Assembly (NCBI GenBank): GCA_964600075.1
Contig: CAZRIE010000009.1
Coordinates: 13,357 to 77,356, forward strand
From: CAZRIE01 sp964600075
GTDB taxonomy: Bacteria; Bacteroidota; Bacteroidia; Flavobacteriales; Flavobacteriaceae
Direction of reading: 5' to 3'
Length of the DNA: 64,000 bases
Under the pieces are notes generated by a model that worked only from the letters and a program-made list of their open reading frames with translations, searched no databases and was not told where the DNA came from. Below are positions 41,517-51,336 of the stretch, in pieces (the first letter of the stretch is position 1; every line of letters begins with the position of its first letter). The position numbers and the translations under genes were made by a program.

Positions 41517-42479
41517 TTGATGCGCGAGGCCGCCTTCGTTAAGCAAAATAAAGACAAGTGGGCTACTTTTGAAAGTGCCCTGTCAAACAAAACGAGGTTG
41601 GCACCCAATAAATTGTCTGACCTCTACATAGAAATTACCGACCACCTAAGCTACGCCAAAACCTTCTATGCTGGAAGCAATACAGAGTTTTATCTGAACA
41701 CCCTAGCTTCCCAGGCGCATCAGAAAATCTATAAAACCAAACGCGAGCCCAAAAACCTGATTCTCGAATTCTGGAAGACCGAATTCCCAACGTTATTCTA
41801 TCACCACCAGCGCGAGCTGCTTATCGCCTTTTTAGTATTTGCATTTTTTACGGCGGTCGGTGCTTTTTCTTCGGCCAACGAAGGTGACTTTGTCCGCTCA
41901 ATTCTAGGCGATGGTTATGTGAATATGACCTTAGAGAATATCGAAAAGGGAGACCCCATGGCCGTCTATAAAAAAATGGGCGAGTTCAATATGTTCTTGG
42001 GGATTACCATTAACAACATCAAGGTAGCGTTGATGGCTTTTGCCTATGGTATTCTATTGGGTATCGGTACCTTGTTTATTATGCTACAGAATGGCATTAT
42101 GCTCGGATGCTTTCAATATTTTTTTTATGAAAAGGGATTGTTGTGGGAGTCCGTTCGCACAATCTGGATCCATGGTACCATTGAAATATCGGTCATCATC
42201 ATTGCAGGCTGTGCAGGCCTTGTACTAGCATCCGGAATGTTGTTCCCGGGCACCTATTCCCGCCTGGAATCTTTCAAAAGAGGGGTCAAGAACGGATTAA
42301 AGATTATGCTTAGTACAGTACCTTTTTTCATCATTGCAGGCTTTCTAGAAGGATTCGTAACCCGCCGTACCGAAATGCCCGATGCACTCGCTATTTTCAT
42401 AATTTTAGCGTCTTTGGCATTAATTCTGTTTTACTACGTTATATATCCGAGGCAGTTGAATACAAAGAAAATAGAATAA
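41517..42479 (+). CDS. Stage II sporulation protein M-like membrane protein
   Basis: 320 aa. A soluble N-terminal ~95 residues, then five or so helices with the SpoIIM-domain blocks FTAVGAFSSAN, NNIKVALMAFAYGILLGIGT and WIHGTIEISVIIIAG. The organism does not sporulate; in Bacteroidota this domain occurs beside RDD and MoxR genes. Function in this setting unknown. Possible start ATG 41520 is one codon away. Confidence 0.88.
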   Translation: MMREAAFVKQNKDKWATFESALSNKTRLAPNKLSDLYIEITDHLSYAKTFYAGSNTEFYLNTLASQAHQKIYKTKREPKNLILEFWKTEFPTLFYHHQRELLIAFLVFAFFTAVGAFSSANEGDFVRSILGDGYVNMTLENIEKGDPMAVYKKMGEFNMFLGITINNIKVALMAFAYGILLGIGTLFIMLQNGIMLGCFQYFFYEKGLLWESVRTIWIHGTIEISVIIIAGCAGLVLASGMLFPGTYSRLESFKRGVKNGLKIMLSTVPFFIIAGFLEGFVTRRTEMPDALAIFIILASLALILFYYVIYPRQLNTKKIE

Positions 42480-42514
42480 AGAGAAAAGAAGAAAAACTAA
42501 ATGTCAGCAATCGG

Positions 42515-42530
42515 CCCCGAAGCTTCGGGG
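42515..42530. repeat. Perfect 16-bp palindrome
   Basis: CCCCGAAGCTTCGGGG, a perfect palindrome in the 115-base spacer between the SpoIIM-like and next membrane gene. It has no T run, so a terminator is unlikely; it resembles the small GC-rich palindromes dispersed between flavobacterial genes. Confidence 0.6.
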
Positions 42531-42594
42531 GTAACCAGTAATCAAAATAATTTTTTCCTAAGCCCATAAACTTTCTAAACCGCTAGGCTTCCAT

Positions 42595-43461
42595 ATGAAA
42601 CTATATATAGAATTCAAAAAACAACGCGAACTAGGCGAAATTCTTTCCGATACTTTCGGATTCCTGCGCAGCGAGTTCAAACCTTTTTTTACAACATTTT
42701 TCAAGATTATAGGTCCCTATTTGATTGTGATGCTAATATGCTACGGGCTTTACATGTACCAATTTGGTGACCTTTTTAATTTTAATATGGAACGATCTGA
42801 TAGCGTATCGAGTGGTCTGATATTATTTGCCGTAGGTGCTGCCTTTTTTATATCGATTATAGCCACCTATGTGCTATCTCAAGCAACGACATTATTTTAT
42901 ATAGCGTCTTATGCGAACAATAGGGGTGTGACCAATTTCGATGAAATCAAAAAAAATGTCTATGGGTCATTTTGGCAATTTATCGGTCTTGGTTTTTTAG
43001 TTGTGATATGCGCTGGGGTAGGTTTTATGTTCTGCCTGATTCCCGGTATATATCTTTACGTACCGCTCATTCTTTCTTTTAGCATTATGGTTTTCAATCG
43101 CAAGGGTGTGTCAGATGCTTTTAGCTATAGCTTCACCTTGGTTAAAGACCATTGGTGGACAACCTTTGCCTCTATCTTCGTAGTGGGTATAATCGTTACG
43201 GTAGCAAGCTATGCATTTGCTCTACCTTCAACGATTTATACCTACGCAAAAATGGGAATACTATCTGGTGAAATCGATGCTGAGAACTTTAATATTGTCG
43301 ACCCGGTTTCAATGATTTTGGGCATTATCGGAATGTTGGCGAAATTTCTTTTAAATATTATTTCGGTGGTCGCCAGTGTGTTTATTTACTTTGACCTAAA
43401 CGAGAAAAAGAATTTTACCGGCACTTACGAACGTATCAAAAACTTAGGGGGGACAGATTGA
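42595..43461 (+). CDS. Multi-pass membrane protein of the MoxR cluster
   Basis: 288 aa. N-terminus EFKKQRELGEILSDTFGFLRSEFKPFF, then about six hydrophobic helices (roughly 38-55, 72-96, 100-118, 130-160, 190-215, 250-275). It resembles the glycerophosphodiester-phosphodiesterase membrane-domain/DUF975-like group. No catalytic motif. Stop overlaps the spacer 5 bases before the DUF4129 gene. Confidence 0.75.
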   Translation: MKLYIEFKKQRELGEILSDTFGFLRSEFKPFFTTFFKIIGPYLIVMLICYGLYMYQFGDLFNFNMERSDSVSSGLILFAVGAAFFISIIATYVLSQATTLFYIASYANNRGVTNFDEIKKNVYGSFWQFIGLGFLVVICAGVGFMFCLIPGIYLYVPLILSFSIMVFNRKGVSDAFSYSFTLVKDHWWTTFASIFVVGIIVTVASYAFALPSTIYTYAKMGILSGEIDAENFNIVDPVSMILGIIGMLAKFLLNIISVVASVFIYFDLNEKKNFTGTYERIKNLGGTD

Positions 43462-43466
43462 TTTCT

Positions 43467-44207
43467 ATGCGCAAACTGCTTCTCTTCTCCGTTCTGTTTG
43501 TGCTCTGTGCCAATTCGACAGTAGCACAGCAAGATTCTACACTAGTTACTTATGACTCGGCGCCTTTGGAAGTCGAACAAATCGATACCGAAGACTTACA
43601 GAAGTATCAAGATGATGAAGCGTTCAATTATGAAATTAAAAAAGGTGAGCCAAGGTGGTGGGGCGATTTTAAAACTTGGTTGGGCAATCTCCTGCTCCGC
43701 ATGTTTGAAGGCATATTTGGCGTCGAAAAAGCTATAGGTTTTCTTGCGACATTTTTGCGTGTTGTACCTTACCTTCTTCTCGGCCTGCTTATTTATTTGC
43801 TTATCAAGTTCTTTCTCAATGTAAACGCAAGGTCGTTACAACAGGCTCAAAAGAATAACAGTCTAGTCTTCTTGTCGGAAGAGGAAAATATTATCAAAAA
43901 CGAAGATATAGATGAACTTATCCGAAAAGCCCTTGCCGACAAAAACTATCGATTGGCGATTCGGTACTACTACCTCTACATACTTAAATTAATGAGCGAA
44001 AAGGACTTGATAACGTGGGAGCTTCAGAAAACCAATGATGATTATTTACAGGAAATTAAAAAAACAGTGTTAAAGCAATCCTTCACTAAGATTACCCGTC
44101 TGTACGATTATACCTGGTATGGAAATTTCCCCATCGACGAGGCTCGTTACAATACCGCAGAAAAGGCGTTTTTGCAGTTACAAAAAATGATCAATGCTAA
44201 TGCGTAA
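43467..44207 (+). CDS. DUF4129 domain-containing protein
   Basis: 246 aa from ATG 43467 (MRKLLLFSVLFVLCAN), which gives a clear signal peptide ending at AQQ. A transmembrane helix lies at about 95-113. The C-terminal DUF4129 domain has NYRLAIRYYYLYILKLM and TRLYDYTWYGNFPIDEARY. DUF4129 is often tied to MoxR/DUF58 clusters and transglutaminase-like proteins. The role is unknown. Confidence 0.88.
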   Translation: MRKLLLFSVLFVLCANSTVAQQDSTLVTYDSAPLEVEQIDTEDLQKYQDDEAFNYEIKKGEPRWWGDFKTWLGNLLLRMFEGIFGVEKAIGFLATFLRVVPYLLLGLLIYLLIKFFLNVNARSLQQAQKNNSLVFLSEEENIIKNEDIDELIRKALADKNYRLAIRYYYLYILKLMSEKDLITWELQKTNDDYLQEIKKTVLKQSFTKITRLYDYTWYGNFPIDEARYNTAEKAFLQLQKMINANA

Positions 44208-45414
44208 AAAAGGGGGCATCTATATCGTTATTGCGGTTTTCACAGTTGTTTTGCTAATGGTATTGCAATACAACAAACCCAAAGAGGTAAATTGGTTTCC
44301 TTCCTATGTAGCCAACCATAAAACACCCTATGGCACGTTCGTATTGAACGATGTCATTCAGCGGCTTTTCCCTGATAAAATACAACACGTGGGCATACCT
44401 CCGTTCGAGTTTTTGAAGGAAAACACCACCGCCGAAGGCACTTACTTTTTCGTGAACAAAACTATCGAATTTGGGGAGGCTGAATTGAACAATCTATTGA
44501 ATTGGACATCCGAAGGAAATACCCTTTTCATTGCAACAAATAATTTAGAACAACAACTTTTAGATACCCTCAATCTAGAAATAGGTAACCTCTACGGGGA
44601 ATTTAATGAAGACCAATCACAACGGCATGAATTGGCAAATCCATTACTAAAATCCGAAACGGGTTATATTTTCCGAAAAGACAACTATGCTTACTATTTT
44701 CGAGAAATCGATACGGCCGTGACCAGTATAATTGGAACGGTTAACAATGTTACCGCAATTGATTCGGTACAACAACATTTTGATGTAATCAAGCAAAAGT
44801 TCGGAAACGGCGAAATCATCTTGAGCACCTTCCCCAAGGCATTTACCAATTATTTTATTTTAAAGGATGACAATAAAAACTACACGGCCGGGCTACTCTC
44901 GTATCTCGATGACACCCGTCCCATTTATATGGACAACCACCATAAATCAGGAAAATCGGTATACACCTCGCCGATGTACATTTTTCTCCATATAAAGGAA
45001 TTCAAGTGGGCCTACTATCTCGTGCTCATTGGAGCGGTAATCTATATTATTTTTGAAGGAAAACGTAAGCAACGAGCTATACCAGTGGTTGAGCCCTTGA
45101 AAAATCAGACCTTGGCTTTTACCCGAACCATTGCAGATATGTACTTTGAAAAAGGAGAACAGAAGCAGATTTCCGAATATAAAATTTCTTATTTTTTGGA
45201 ATACATCCGATCTCATTTCTATTTAAGAACGATTAAAAGGGACATCGATTTTTATCGGAACTTGGCATCACGTAGCTCCCATTCCTTCGAAGAGGTAGAA
45301 CAGCTGTTCACTTTTATTGAACGCCTGAGAAACCAAGAAAACATATCAGATTCAGAGTTACAAAAACTGAACACATCCATAGAAAAATTTAAAACCAAAG
45401 CGCATGGAAAATAA
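44194..45414 (+). CDS. DUF4350 domain-containing membrane protein
   Basis: 406 aa (a second ATG at 44200 would shorten it by two). One helix near 9-24, a DUF4350 domain at ~35-270 (SYVANHKTPYGTFVLNDVI; TSPMYIFLHIKEFKWA), a second helix near 280-292, and a charged cytoplasmic tail. It overlaps the DUF4129 gene by 14 bases and the MoxR gene by 11, so all three are translationally linked. Confidence 0.86.
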   Translation: MLMRKKGGIYIVIAVFTVVLLMVLQYNKPKEVNWFPSYVANHKTPYGTFVLNDVIQRLFPDKIQHVGIPPFEFLKENTTAEGTYFFVNKTIEFGEAELNNLLNWTSEGNTLFIATNNLEQQLLDTLNLEIGNLYGEFNEDQSQRHELANPLLKSETGYIFRKDNYAYYFREIDTAVTSIIGTVNNVTAIDSVQQHFDVIKQKFGNGEIILSTFPKAFTNYFILKDDNKNYTAGLLSYLDDTRPIYMDNHHKSGKSVYTSPMYIFLHIKEFKWAYYLVLIGAVIYIIFEGKRKQRAIPVVEPLKNQTLAFTRTIADMYFEKGEQKQISEYKISYFLEYIRSHFYLRTIKRDIDFYRNLASRSSHSFEEVEQLFTFIERLRNQENISDSELQKLNTSIEKFKTKAHGK

Positions 45415-46402
45415 CGAAACCCCGAACGAAAGCTTGAATTTCGACAACCGAATTCCACTCGAGGACTTAAAAAATGCTGTCGCAGATATTAAAAAAGAAC
45501 TCGCCAAGGTTATCGTTGGGCAAGAGACTTTTATTGAACTATTGATTGTTTCCCTGCTAGTAGACGGGCACGTGCTTATAGAAGGCGTACCCGGTATTGC
45601 GAAGACTGTTACGGCCAAGCTGTTCGCCAAGACCTTGAAGACCGATTTCAGCCGTATTCAGTTTACTCCCGATCTGATGCCCAGCGATATTTTGGGCACC
45701 TCGATTTTTAACGTGAAGAACTCAGAGTTCGAATATAAAAAAGGTCCGATTTTCTCAAATATCGTTCTTATCGACGAAATCAACCGCGCACCAGCAAAGA
45801 CCCAAGCGGCCATGTTCGAGACGATGGAAGAGCGTCAGGTAACTATGGATGGTCAAACCTATAAAATGGATGTACCCTTTATGGTTCTGGCTACTCAAAA
45901 CCCTATTGAACAAGAAGGTACTTATGCACTTCCGGAAGCGCAACTCGACCGTTTTTTGTTCAAAATTAAAGTAGATTATCCGTCGCTTGAAGAAGAAATT
46001 CAGATTATCCAAACACATCACGAACGCAAGGGCAATACCCCTCAAGAATTGATAAATGGCGTATTGGCCCCAAAACAGTTGGCCGACTTCAAATCGAAAA
46101 TACAAAAAATAATCGTTGAGGAGAAAATCATCAAATACATCGCGGATATTATTACTAAAACCCGGAACCATCCGCATCTGTATTTGGGCGGGTCTCCGAG
46201 GGCTTCCATTGCAACTTTGAACACCGCTAAGGCATTTGCGGCCATAAGCGGGCGCGATTTCGTAATTCCAGAAGATGTGAAACGTGCCTTGGTACCCGTA
46301 TTGAACCATAGGGTCATTTTGACCCCTGAACGCGAAATGGAAGGTATGACTACCGACAGCGTGATAAATATGATTACCGAGTCTGTGGAAATTCCTAGAT
46401 AG
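45404..46402 (+). CDS. MoxR-family AAA+ ATPase
   Basis: 332 aa. Walker A GVPGIAKT at 61-68, Walker B with LIDEINRAPAKTQAAMFETMEE, sensor ATQNPIEQEGTY, and the Arg-finger region GGSPRAS. MoxR ATPases act as chaperones that assemble or insert metal into partner proteins, often VWA proteins. Its partner here is likely the DUF58 protein 3 bases downstream. Confidence 0.95.
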   Translation: MENNETPNESLNFDNRIPLEDLKNAVADIKKELAKVIVGQETFIELLIVSLLVDGHVLIEGVPGIAKTVTAKLFAKTLKTDFSRIQFTPDLMPSDILGTSIFNVKNSEFEYKKGPIFSNIVLIDEINRAPAKTQAAMFETMEERQVTMDGQTYKMDVPFMVLATQNPIEQEGTYALPEAQLDRFLFKIKVDYPSLEEEIQIIQTHHERKGNTPQELINGVLAPKQLADFKSKIQKIIVEEKIIKYIADIITKTRNHPHLYLGGSPRASIATLNTAKAFAAISGRDFVIPEDVKRALVPVLNHRVILTPEREMEGMTTDSVINMITESVEIPR

Positions 46403-46405
46403 CCC

Positions 46406-47737
46406 ATGCAGTTTCTAAAATCGTTTTACATACATAATACGTTTTTTACGTACATCGCTTTTTTGGCGGCCTGCTTTGTACTATCATATTGGGTGCCGCT
46501 GCTTTATCCGATTGCGTGGTTGCTAATACTCTTGGTACTGGCGCTATTTCTGTTCGATATCTATTTGTTGTATACGTCAGTAAAGGCAATACATGCGGAA
46601 CGGGTTTTACCAGGCAAACTATCGAACAGCGATTTGAATCCCATCCGCATCAAATTCAGCTCACAATATGATTTTTTGGCCTACCTCTCTATAATCGATG
46701 AGCTTCCGGTGCAATTTCAGAAGCGTGATTTCGAGCACAGTACTATCCTGACCAAAGGCGAACTGCGGCAATTTGAGTATACCGTGCGACCTATTGACCG
46801 CGGGGAGTATGTATTCGGTAACCTAATTATCTTTGCCTCTTCCCCTTTAAAAATCGTAAAACGCAAATTCGTTTTTCAAAAAGAACAATTGGTACCTGTA
46901 TACCCGAGTATTATACAGATGCAGCAATATGATTTTTTGGCCATCAGCAATCGCCTTACTGAAATCGGTCTAAAAAAAATTCGCCGGATCGGACATACCC
47001 AAGAATTCGAACAAATCAAGGAATATGTGCAGGGCGATGATTTTCGTACTGTCAATTGGAAAGCAACAGCAAAACAGAACGCGCTTATGGTCAACCAATA
47101 CCAAGACGAGCGTTCACAGCCCATTTATTCCCTAATCGATTCAGGGCGTGTAATGAAAATGCCATTCAACGGCTTAAAATTGTTAGACTATGCTATTAAC
47201 TCCACACTAGCCTTTTCCAACGTTGCCCTAAAGCGCAATGATAAGACAGGTATGGTCGTGTTTTCAAAAAATATAGAGACGTTTGTACCTGCGGTTCAAA
47301 AAATCACCCACTTGAACACCATTTTAGAAAAGCTCTATAACATTACCACTGCATATACGGACTCTGATTTCGGCCTGCTCTACGCACACATAAAACGGAA
47401 AATAAATCACAGGAGTCTTTTGCTTTTCTATACCAATTTCGAGCATATCTCCGCTTTAAAACGCCAACTACCTTTTTTACTGGCCATTGCAAAAAAGCAT
47501 GTTCTTGTAGTCATATTTTTCGAAAACACCGAACTTGAGACCTTGATAGCCAATGACGCCGAAGATCTTCAATCCATCTATCATAAGACTATCGCAGAAA
47601 AATTTTCACTCGAAAAACGTCTAATACAAAAAGAACTTCAGAAATATGGTATTCAAACAATACTTACCAAACCTGAAAATCTAACCATAAATACAATCAA
47701 CAAATATTTAGAAATAAAAGCAAAGGGACTTCTTTAG
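46406..47737 (+). CDS. DUF58 domain-containing protein
   Basis: 443 aa. Two N-terminal helices (about 12-27 and 32-53), then a periplasmic or cytosolic beta domain, and the DUF58 signature GDDFRTVNWKATAKQNALMV. The following segment IYSLIDSGRVM is a degenerate VWA metal-site. Last gene of the MoxR cluster; no BatA/BatB/BatD genes follow, unlike the full Bat operon. Confidence 0.93.
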   Translation: MQFLKSFYIHNTFFTYIAFLAACFVLSYWVPLLYPIAWLLILLVLALFLFDIYLLYTSVKAIHAERVLPGKLSNSDLNPIRIKFSSQYDFLAYLSIIDELPVQFQKRDFEHSTILTKGELRQFEYTVRPIDRGEYVFGNLIIFASSPLKIVKRKFVFQKEQLVPVYPSIIQMQQYDFLAISNRLTEIGLKKIRRIGHTQEFEQIKEYVQGDDFRTVNWKATAKQNALMVNQYQDERSQPIYSLIDSGRVMKMPFNGLKLLDYAINSTLAFSNVALKRNDKTGMVVFSKNIETFVPAVQKITHLNTILEKLYNITTAYTDSDFGLLYAHIKRKINHRSLLLFYTNFEHISALKRQLPFLLAIAKKHVLVVIFFENTELETLIANDAEDLQSIYHKTIAEKFSLEKRLIQKELQKYGIQTILTKPENLTINTINKYLEIKAKGLL

Positions 47738-48063
47738 ATTGAACTTTCTATCCTTTGCTTGTGGCGTGCATCAAACTTCAAAGAAGGTTTTTCCTACATG
47801 CTTAAGCGAAGAATATCTAAGAAAACTTGAACGTACTAGCATTTACTGCATTGTTAATAACTTTTTGGGGTATTTATGAATTTTCCCCGCCTGACAATAC
47901 CACTATACGATCGACCAACTGCACAATCCATATGTTCTTTTGAGGTCTACGTTTCGATGAACGGTCAAAAATTTCCGTATTAAATCTTTAATTTAGTAAT
48001 CCCCCGAAGGTATTTTTTGTGCCGCCCTCAAATAGAATTTTGAACTAAACCTACCCAAAGGGA
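47738..48063. other. 326-base spacer without recognisable genes
   Basis: AT-rich DNA between the DUF58 gene and the next rightward gene. I see no ORF of note, no clear terminator and no convincing -7/-33 pair. It begins the looser accessory stretch. Confidence 0.6.
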
Positions 48064-48594
48064 ATGAAAGGCTTATCTCTTTTGTATGCTGACTACTTTA
48101 ATCTTTTTTCAAGACTAATCCACCGCAAATCGAAGCACCATTTTCGTTTAATAGATTTTAAGGATAAACAGCATAAGACCAATATTCTGCTTAGCCAGAC
48201 CAAGTGTAATCTTGAAATTCTTCCTCAAGGTCTAATGGTTATGGGGAACTTTACGGAAAGAGATACCATAATTCCAGTTCTTAAGAATGAAATCGAATCG
48301 ATTACCATAGTCCGGGGAAAAGAAATTATAGATACATTTTATCTGTCTCCCATGCATATACTTTCAAAGTTTGGAATACCGAACCACATATCGAAGTATC
48401 TAAAGGTCTATCCTTCGGAATATAAGATTACCGAGACCCAGGTTACAATAAAATGTGAAGACTTCCAACTAAAATTGATAACTAGCGGAAACAGGTTCGA
48501 AAAATTACTTAGAACCTTTAAAAAGAGGGGCTACTCAACTATGTTGAATCTCATCGAAAAGCCTAGTTTGAATCTTCTACAGTATAATACGTAA
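48064..48594 (+). CDS. Hypothetical protein with possible PH-like domain
   Basis: 176 aa, soluble, basic. I do not recognise the family. The stretch LEILPQGLMVMGN followed by IIPVLKNEIESITIVRGKEI has the strand-turn pattern of bacterial PH/GRAM-like domains; the last 40 residues are Lys/Arg-rich. No signal peptide. It stands alone with long spacers on both sides. Coding status rests on length and codon use like its neighbours. Confidence 0.6.
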   Translation: MKGLSLLYADYFNLFSRLIHRKSKHHFRLIDFKDKQHKTNILLSQTKCNLEILPQGLMVMGNFTERDTIIPVLKNEIESITIVRGKEIIDTFYLSPMHILSKFGIPNHISKYLKVYPSEYKITETQVTIKCEDFQLKLITSGNRFEKLLRTFKKRGYSTMLNLIEKPSLNLLQYNT

Positions 48595-48758
48595 ACAATA
48601 TTACGCTCGATTAAAGTTATGTGCTTTTTTAAAACTTAATGAAACGTAAAAAATATCCCTATGTTTATCTGCACAAATAGTCTGTATAACTAGGTACCAT
48701 AGCACTACAACAAAGTCTCCAAGAGTTTACTAACTTTAGCCTAAGCTAAAACACGACC

Positions 48759-49694
48759 ATGCAAACTATTTTAGGTTCTGGGGGCATTATTGCCACTGAA
48801 CTAGCCAAAGCACTTGTGTATTATACTACCGATATTCGTCTGGTCAGCAGAAACCCGAAAAAGGTGAACACGACCGACGAATTGATGTCGGCAGACCTAC
48901 TGAACAGCCAAGCGGTCAATAATGCCGTTGAAGACTCTTCCGTGGTGTATGTCACTATAGGCTTTCCCTATAGTGCCAAGGTATGGGAAGAAATGTGGCC
49001 GAAATTTATCGGTCATGTTATAGCGGCCTGTAAAAAATATGGAGCCAAATTGGTATTCTTCGACAATATTTATATGTATGATGAAGACTATCTCCAAGGT
49101 ATGACGGAAGAAACCCGGGAAAATCCCCCTAGCAGGAAAGGAAATACCCGAATGCGCGTCGTCGATATGATTCGAAGGGAAGTCAATTCTGATGGTCTCT
49201 CTGCCCTAATCGCACGTTGTGCCGACTATTATGGCCCAGGTATAGAACGTAATGGAATGTTACGGGAAATGGTCTTCGAAAAACTTGCCAACAATAAAAA
49301 AGCCAATTGGTTATGTTCCGATAAGTACAAACATTCGTTAACATACACCGTCGATGCAGGAAAGGCCACAGCACTTTTAGGCAATACCGAAGATGCTTAT
49401 AATCAAATTTGGCATCTGCCTACAGCCCGAGAACCCTTTACCGGAAAAGAATGGATTGAAAATATTGCAAAGGCTTTAGCTAAAAAACCTAGATACCAGG
49501 TAGCACCAAAGTTTATGGTACAAATTATGGGGTGGTTCGTTCCCATTATGAAAGAAATGGTCGAAATGCTTTATCAATATGACCGTGACTATGTGTTCGA
49601 TAGCAGTAAGTTTGTAAAGCGATTCAACTTTACGCCAACGCCTTATGCAGATGGTATACGAGAAATAGTTAAGAAGGATTACTCCTCGAAGTGA
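48759..49694 (+). CDS. Atypical NAD(P)-dependent epimerase/dehydratase (extended SDR)
   Basis: 311 aa. Rossmann start TILGSGGIIATELAKAL, then RLVSRNPKK and VVYVTIGFPYS. The classical YxxxK is not obvious; the NIYMYDEDY region occupies that position, so catalysis may differ or it may be a regulator-like SDR. C-terminal substrate region includes WHLPTAREPFTGKEW. Sugar or isoprenoid-quinone-like substrates are possible. Alone on the plus strand. Confidence 0.82.
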   Translation: MQTILGSGGIIATELAKALVYYTTDIRLVSRNPKKVNTTDELMSADLLNSQAVNNAVEDSSVVYVTIGFPYSAKVWEEMWPKFIGHVIAACKKYGAKLVFFDNIYMYDEDYLQGMTEETRENPPSRKGNTRMRVVDMIRREVNSDGLSALIARCADYYGPGIERNGMLREMVFEKLANNKKANWLCSDKYKHSLTYTVDAGKATALLGNTEDAYNQIWHLPTAREPFTGKEWIENIAKALAKKPRYQVAPKFMVQIMGWFVPIMKEMVEMLYQYDRDYVFDSSKFVKRFNFTPTPYADGIREIVKKDYSSK

Positions 49695-49882
49695 CAACAG
49701 ACCATTGAAACCCTTCTTTCTATTGCATCCTTAATTCTTTATTGAGACAAAAAAATTGATTCTTATTTGAAGTCACCTTAAGTATTCTATATCTCGACAA
49801 ACTCTTTTTGGCGCAGGTTAAGCTTACTTCCAAATAAATATAGTATCTTTTGTTGGCATTCCGTCTAACCAATAGAATTCAT

Positions 49883-50902
49883 ATGAAAATAAAACAAATA
49901 GGGCTACTACTCTTCTTTTGTGCTTTTTTTACAACTGCCAGATCGCAACAATTGCATACTTTGGCACAAGATTTTTTGAACAGCTTATCACCTGAATTAA
50001 AAGATAAAACAGTTTTCGCAGTCAACGATGAGGAGAGGCGTAATTTCTATTACACCCCTGTGGTTCGGAAAGGTTCTTCCATGAGAAACTTCAACGAAGA
50101 ACAACAACAGGCCGCATTAGCCCTTTTAAGTGCTTCAATAAGCAAAGAAGGTTACCGCAAAACAAAGGAGATTATGGCTTTGGAAAGCATCCTTAAAGTT
50201 TTGGAAAACAATCCTAAAATGCCTGACGGTTCAGTAAAACGAGACCCACTTAATTATCATTTTTGGATTTTCGGCAATCCATCAGAAGATAAATTTTGGG
50301 GTTGGCGCTTTGAGGGTCACCATGTATCCCTAAATTTTGTGGCCTCAAAAGGAATATTGATATCAAGCACACCATTTTTTTTAGGTTCAAACCCCGGTAA
50401 GGTTCTTTCTGGGAAACAGAAAGGCCATGAAGTGTTAAAACAAGAAACCGCCTTAGGTTTTGCCTTGGTAAATTCACTTTCCCAAGAACAATTGGCAATT
50501 GCTAGATTTTCAGATAAGGCCCCTGCCGATATGTTTACTAGCAACAACCGCGAGGCAATCCGATTAAAACATACCGGCATTAAGTACTCCGTTTTCACAA
50601 ATGAACAGAAAAAGGCTTTTTCAGATCTTTTACAACTGTATTTAGACAATTATGAAACCAAGTTCTCAAAAGCTTTCAAGAAAAAAATTAAAAAGGCGGG
50701 CATGGAAGAGCTCTCTTTTGCATGGGCCGGTGGCCTACAACAAGGTGAAGGGCACTATTATAGTATTCAAGGCCCAACCTTATTGATTGAGTACGACAAT
50801 ACGCAAAACAACAATAACCATGTTCATACCGTGGTTCGAGATTTTACCAATGACTTTGGGGATGACTTTTTGAAAAAACACTACCAAAAAGAGCATAATT
50901 GA
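49883..50902 (+). CDS. DUF3500 domain-containing exported protein
   Basis: 339 aa from ATG 49883 (MKIKQIGLLLFFCAFFTTARSQQ), which gives a proper signal peptide. The family blocks RRNFYYTPVVRKG, LNYHFWIFGNPSE, WGWRFEGHHVSLNF and LLIEYDNTQNNNNHVHTVVRD are all present. The conserved His residues (EGHHVS, NHVHTV) suggest a metal site. DUF3500 is widespread in marine bacteria with unknown function. Confidence 0.9.
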   Translation: MKIKQIGLLLFFCAFFTTARSQQLHTLAQDFLNSLSPELKDKTVFAVNDEERRNFYYTPVVRKGSSMRNFNEEQQQAALALLSASISKEGYRKTKEIMALESILKVLENNPKMPDGSVKRDPLNYHFWIFGNPSEDKFWGWRFEGHHVSLNFVASKGILISSTPFFLGSNPGKVLSGKQKGHEVLKQETALGFALVNSLSQEQLAIARFSDKAPADMFTSNNREAIRLKHTGIKYSVFTNEQKKAFSDLLQLYLDNYETKFSKAFKKKIKKAGMEELSFAWAGGLQQGEGHYYSIQGPTLLIEYDNTQNNNNHVHTVVRDFTNDFGDDFLKKHYQKEHN

Positions 50903-51000
50903 TTCCCAAAGACACTTGGGATATTAACTGTACTTTAGGTTTGAGCTGACTTTGATTTGCATAAATTTTATGAGGAATCATCATTCAAAAAATCAAGTCG

Positions 51001-51336
51001 TGAAAAACCTATTACTTTCTATCCTTTTGGTTTGCTGCACATTGGCATACAGCCAACAAGACGAACTAATTTCAACCCTCGATTTTGTGCAAATTATACC
51101 TGGAAACACAGAGGAATCCCATTTTTAGCATCAGAATAATTGGAAACCGTGCCTACCGATGAGGCGCTTTTTCATCTCGTATTAATTACCAGCTATGCCA
51201 ACATAAAAACCTATGAAAAAAGGGAAGACCGTTTCTCCGTACTGATCGAACAAGCAGGCGAACTAAAACTGTTGAACGGTAAAAAACCTTTTTAATAAAG
51301 AACAGGTCACGCATTCCAATGCAAAAATCAAATCGT
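51001..51336 (+). pseudogene. Broken gene for a small exported protein (NIPSNAP-like)
   Basis: GTG at 51001 begins a signal peptide (KNLLLSILLVCCTLAYSQQ) and TLDFVQIIPGN, then TAG at 51127. In another frame it continues FHLVLITSYANIKTYEKREDRFS and ELKLLNGKKP, then shifts again to LFNKEQVTHSN. The pieces match a single ~150 aa flavobacterial protein carrying lesions at three or more places. Confidence 0.7.
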
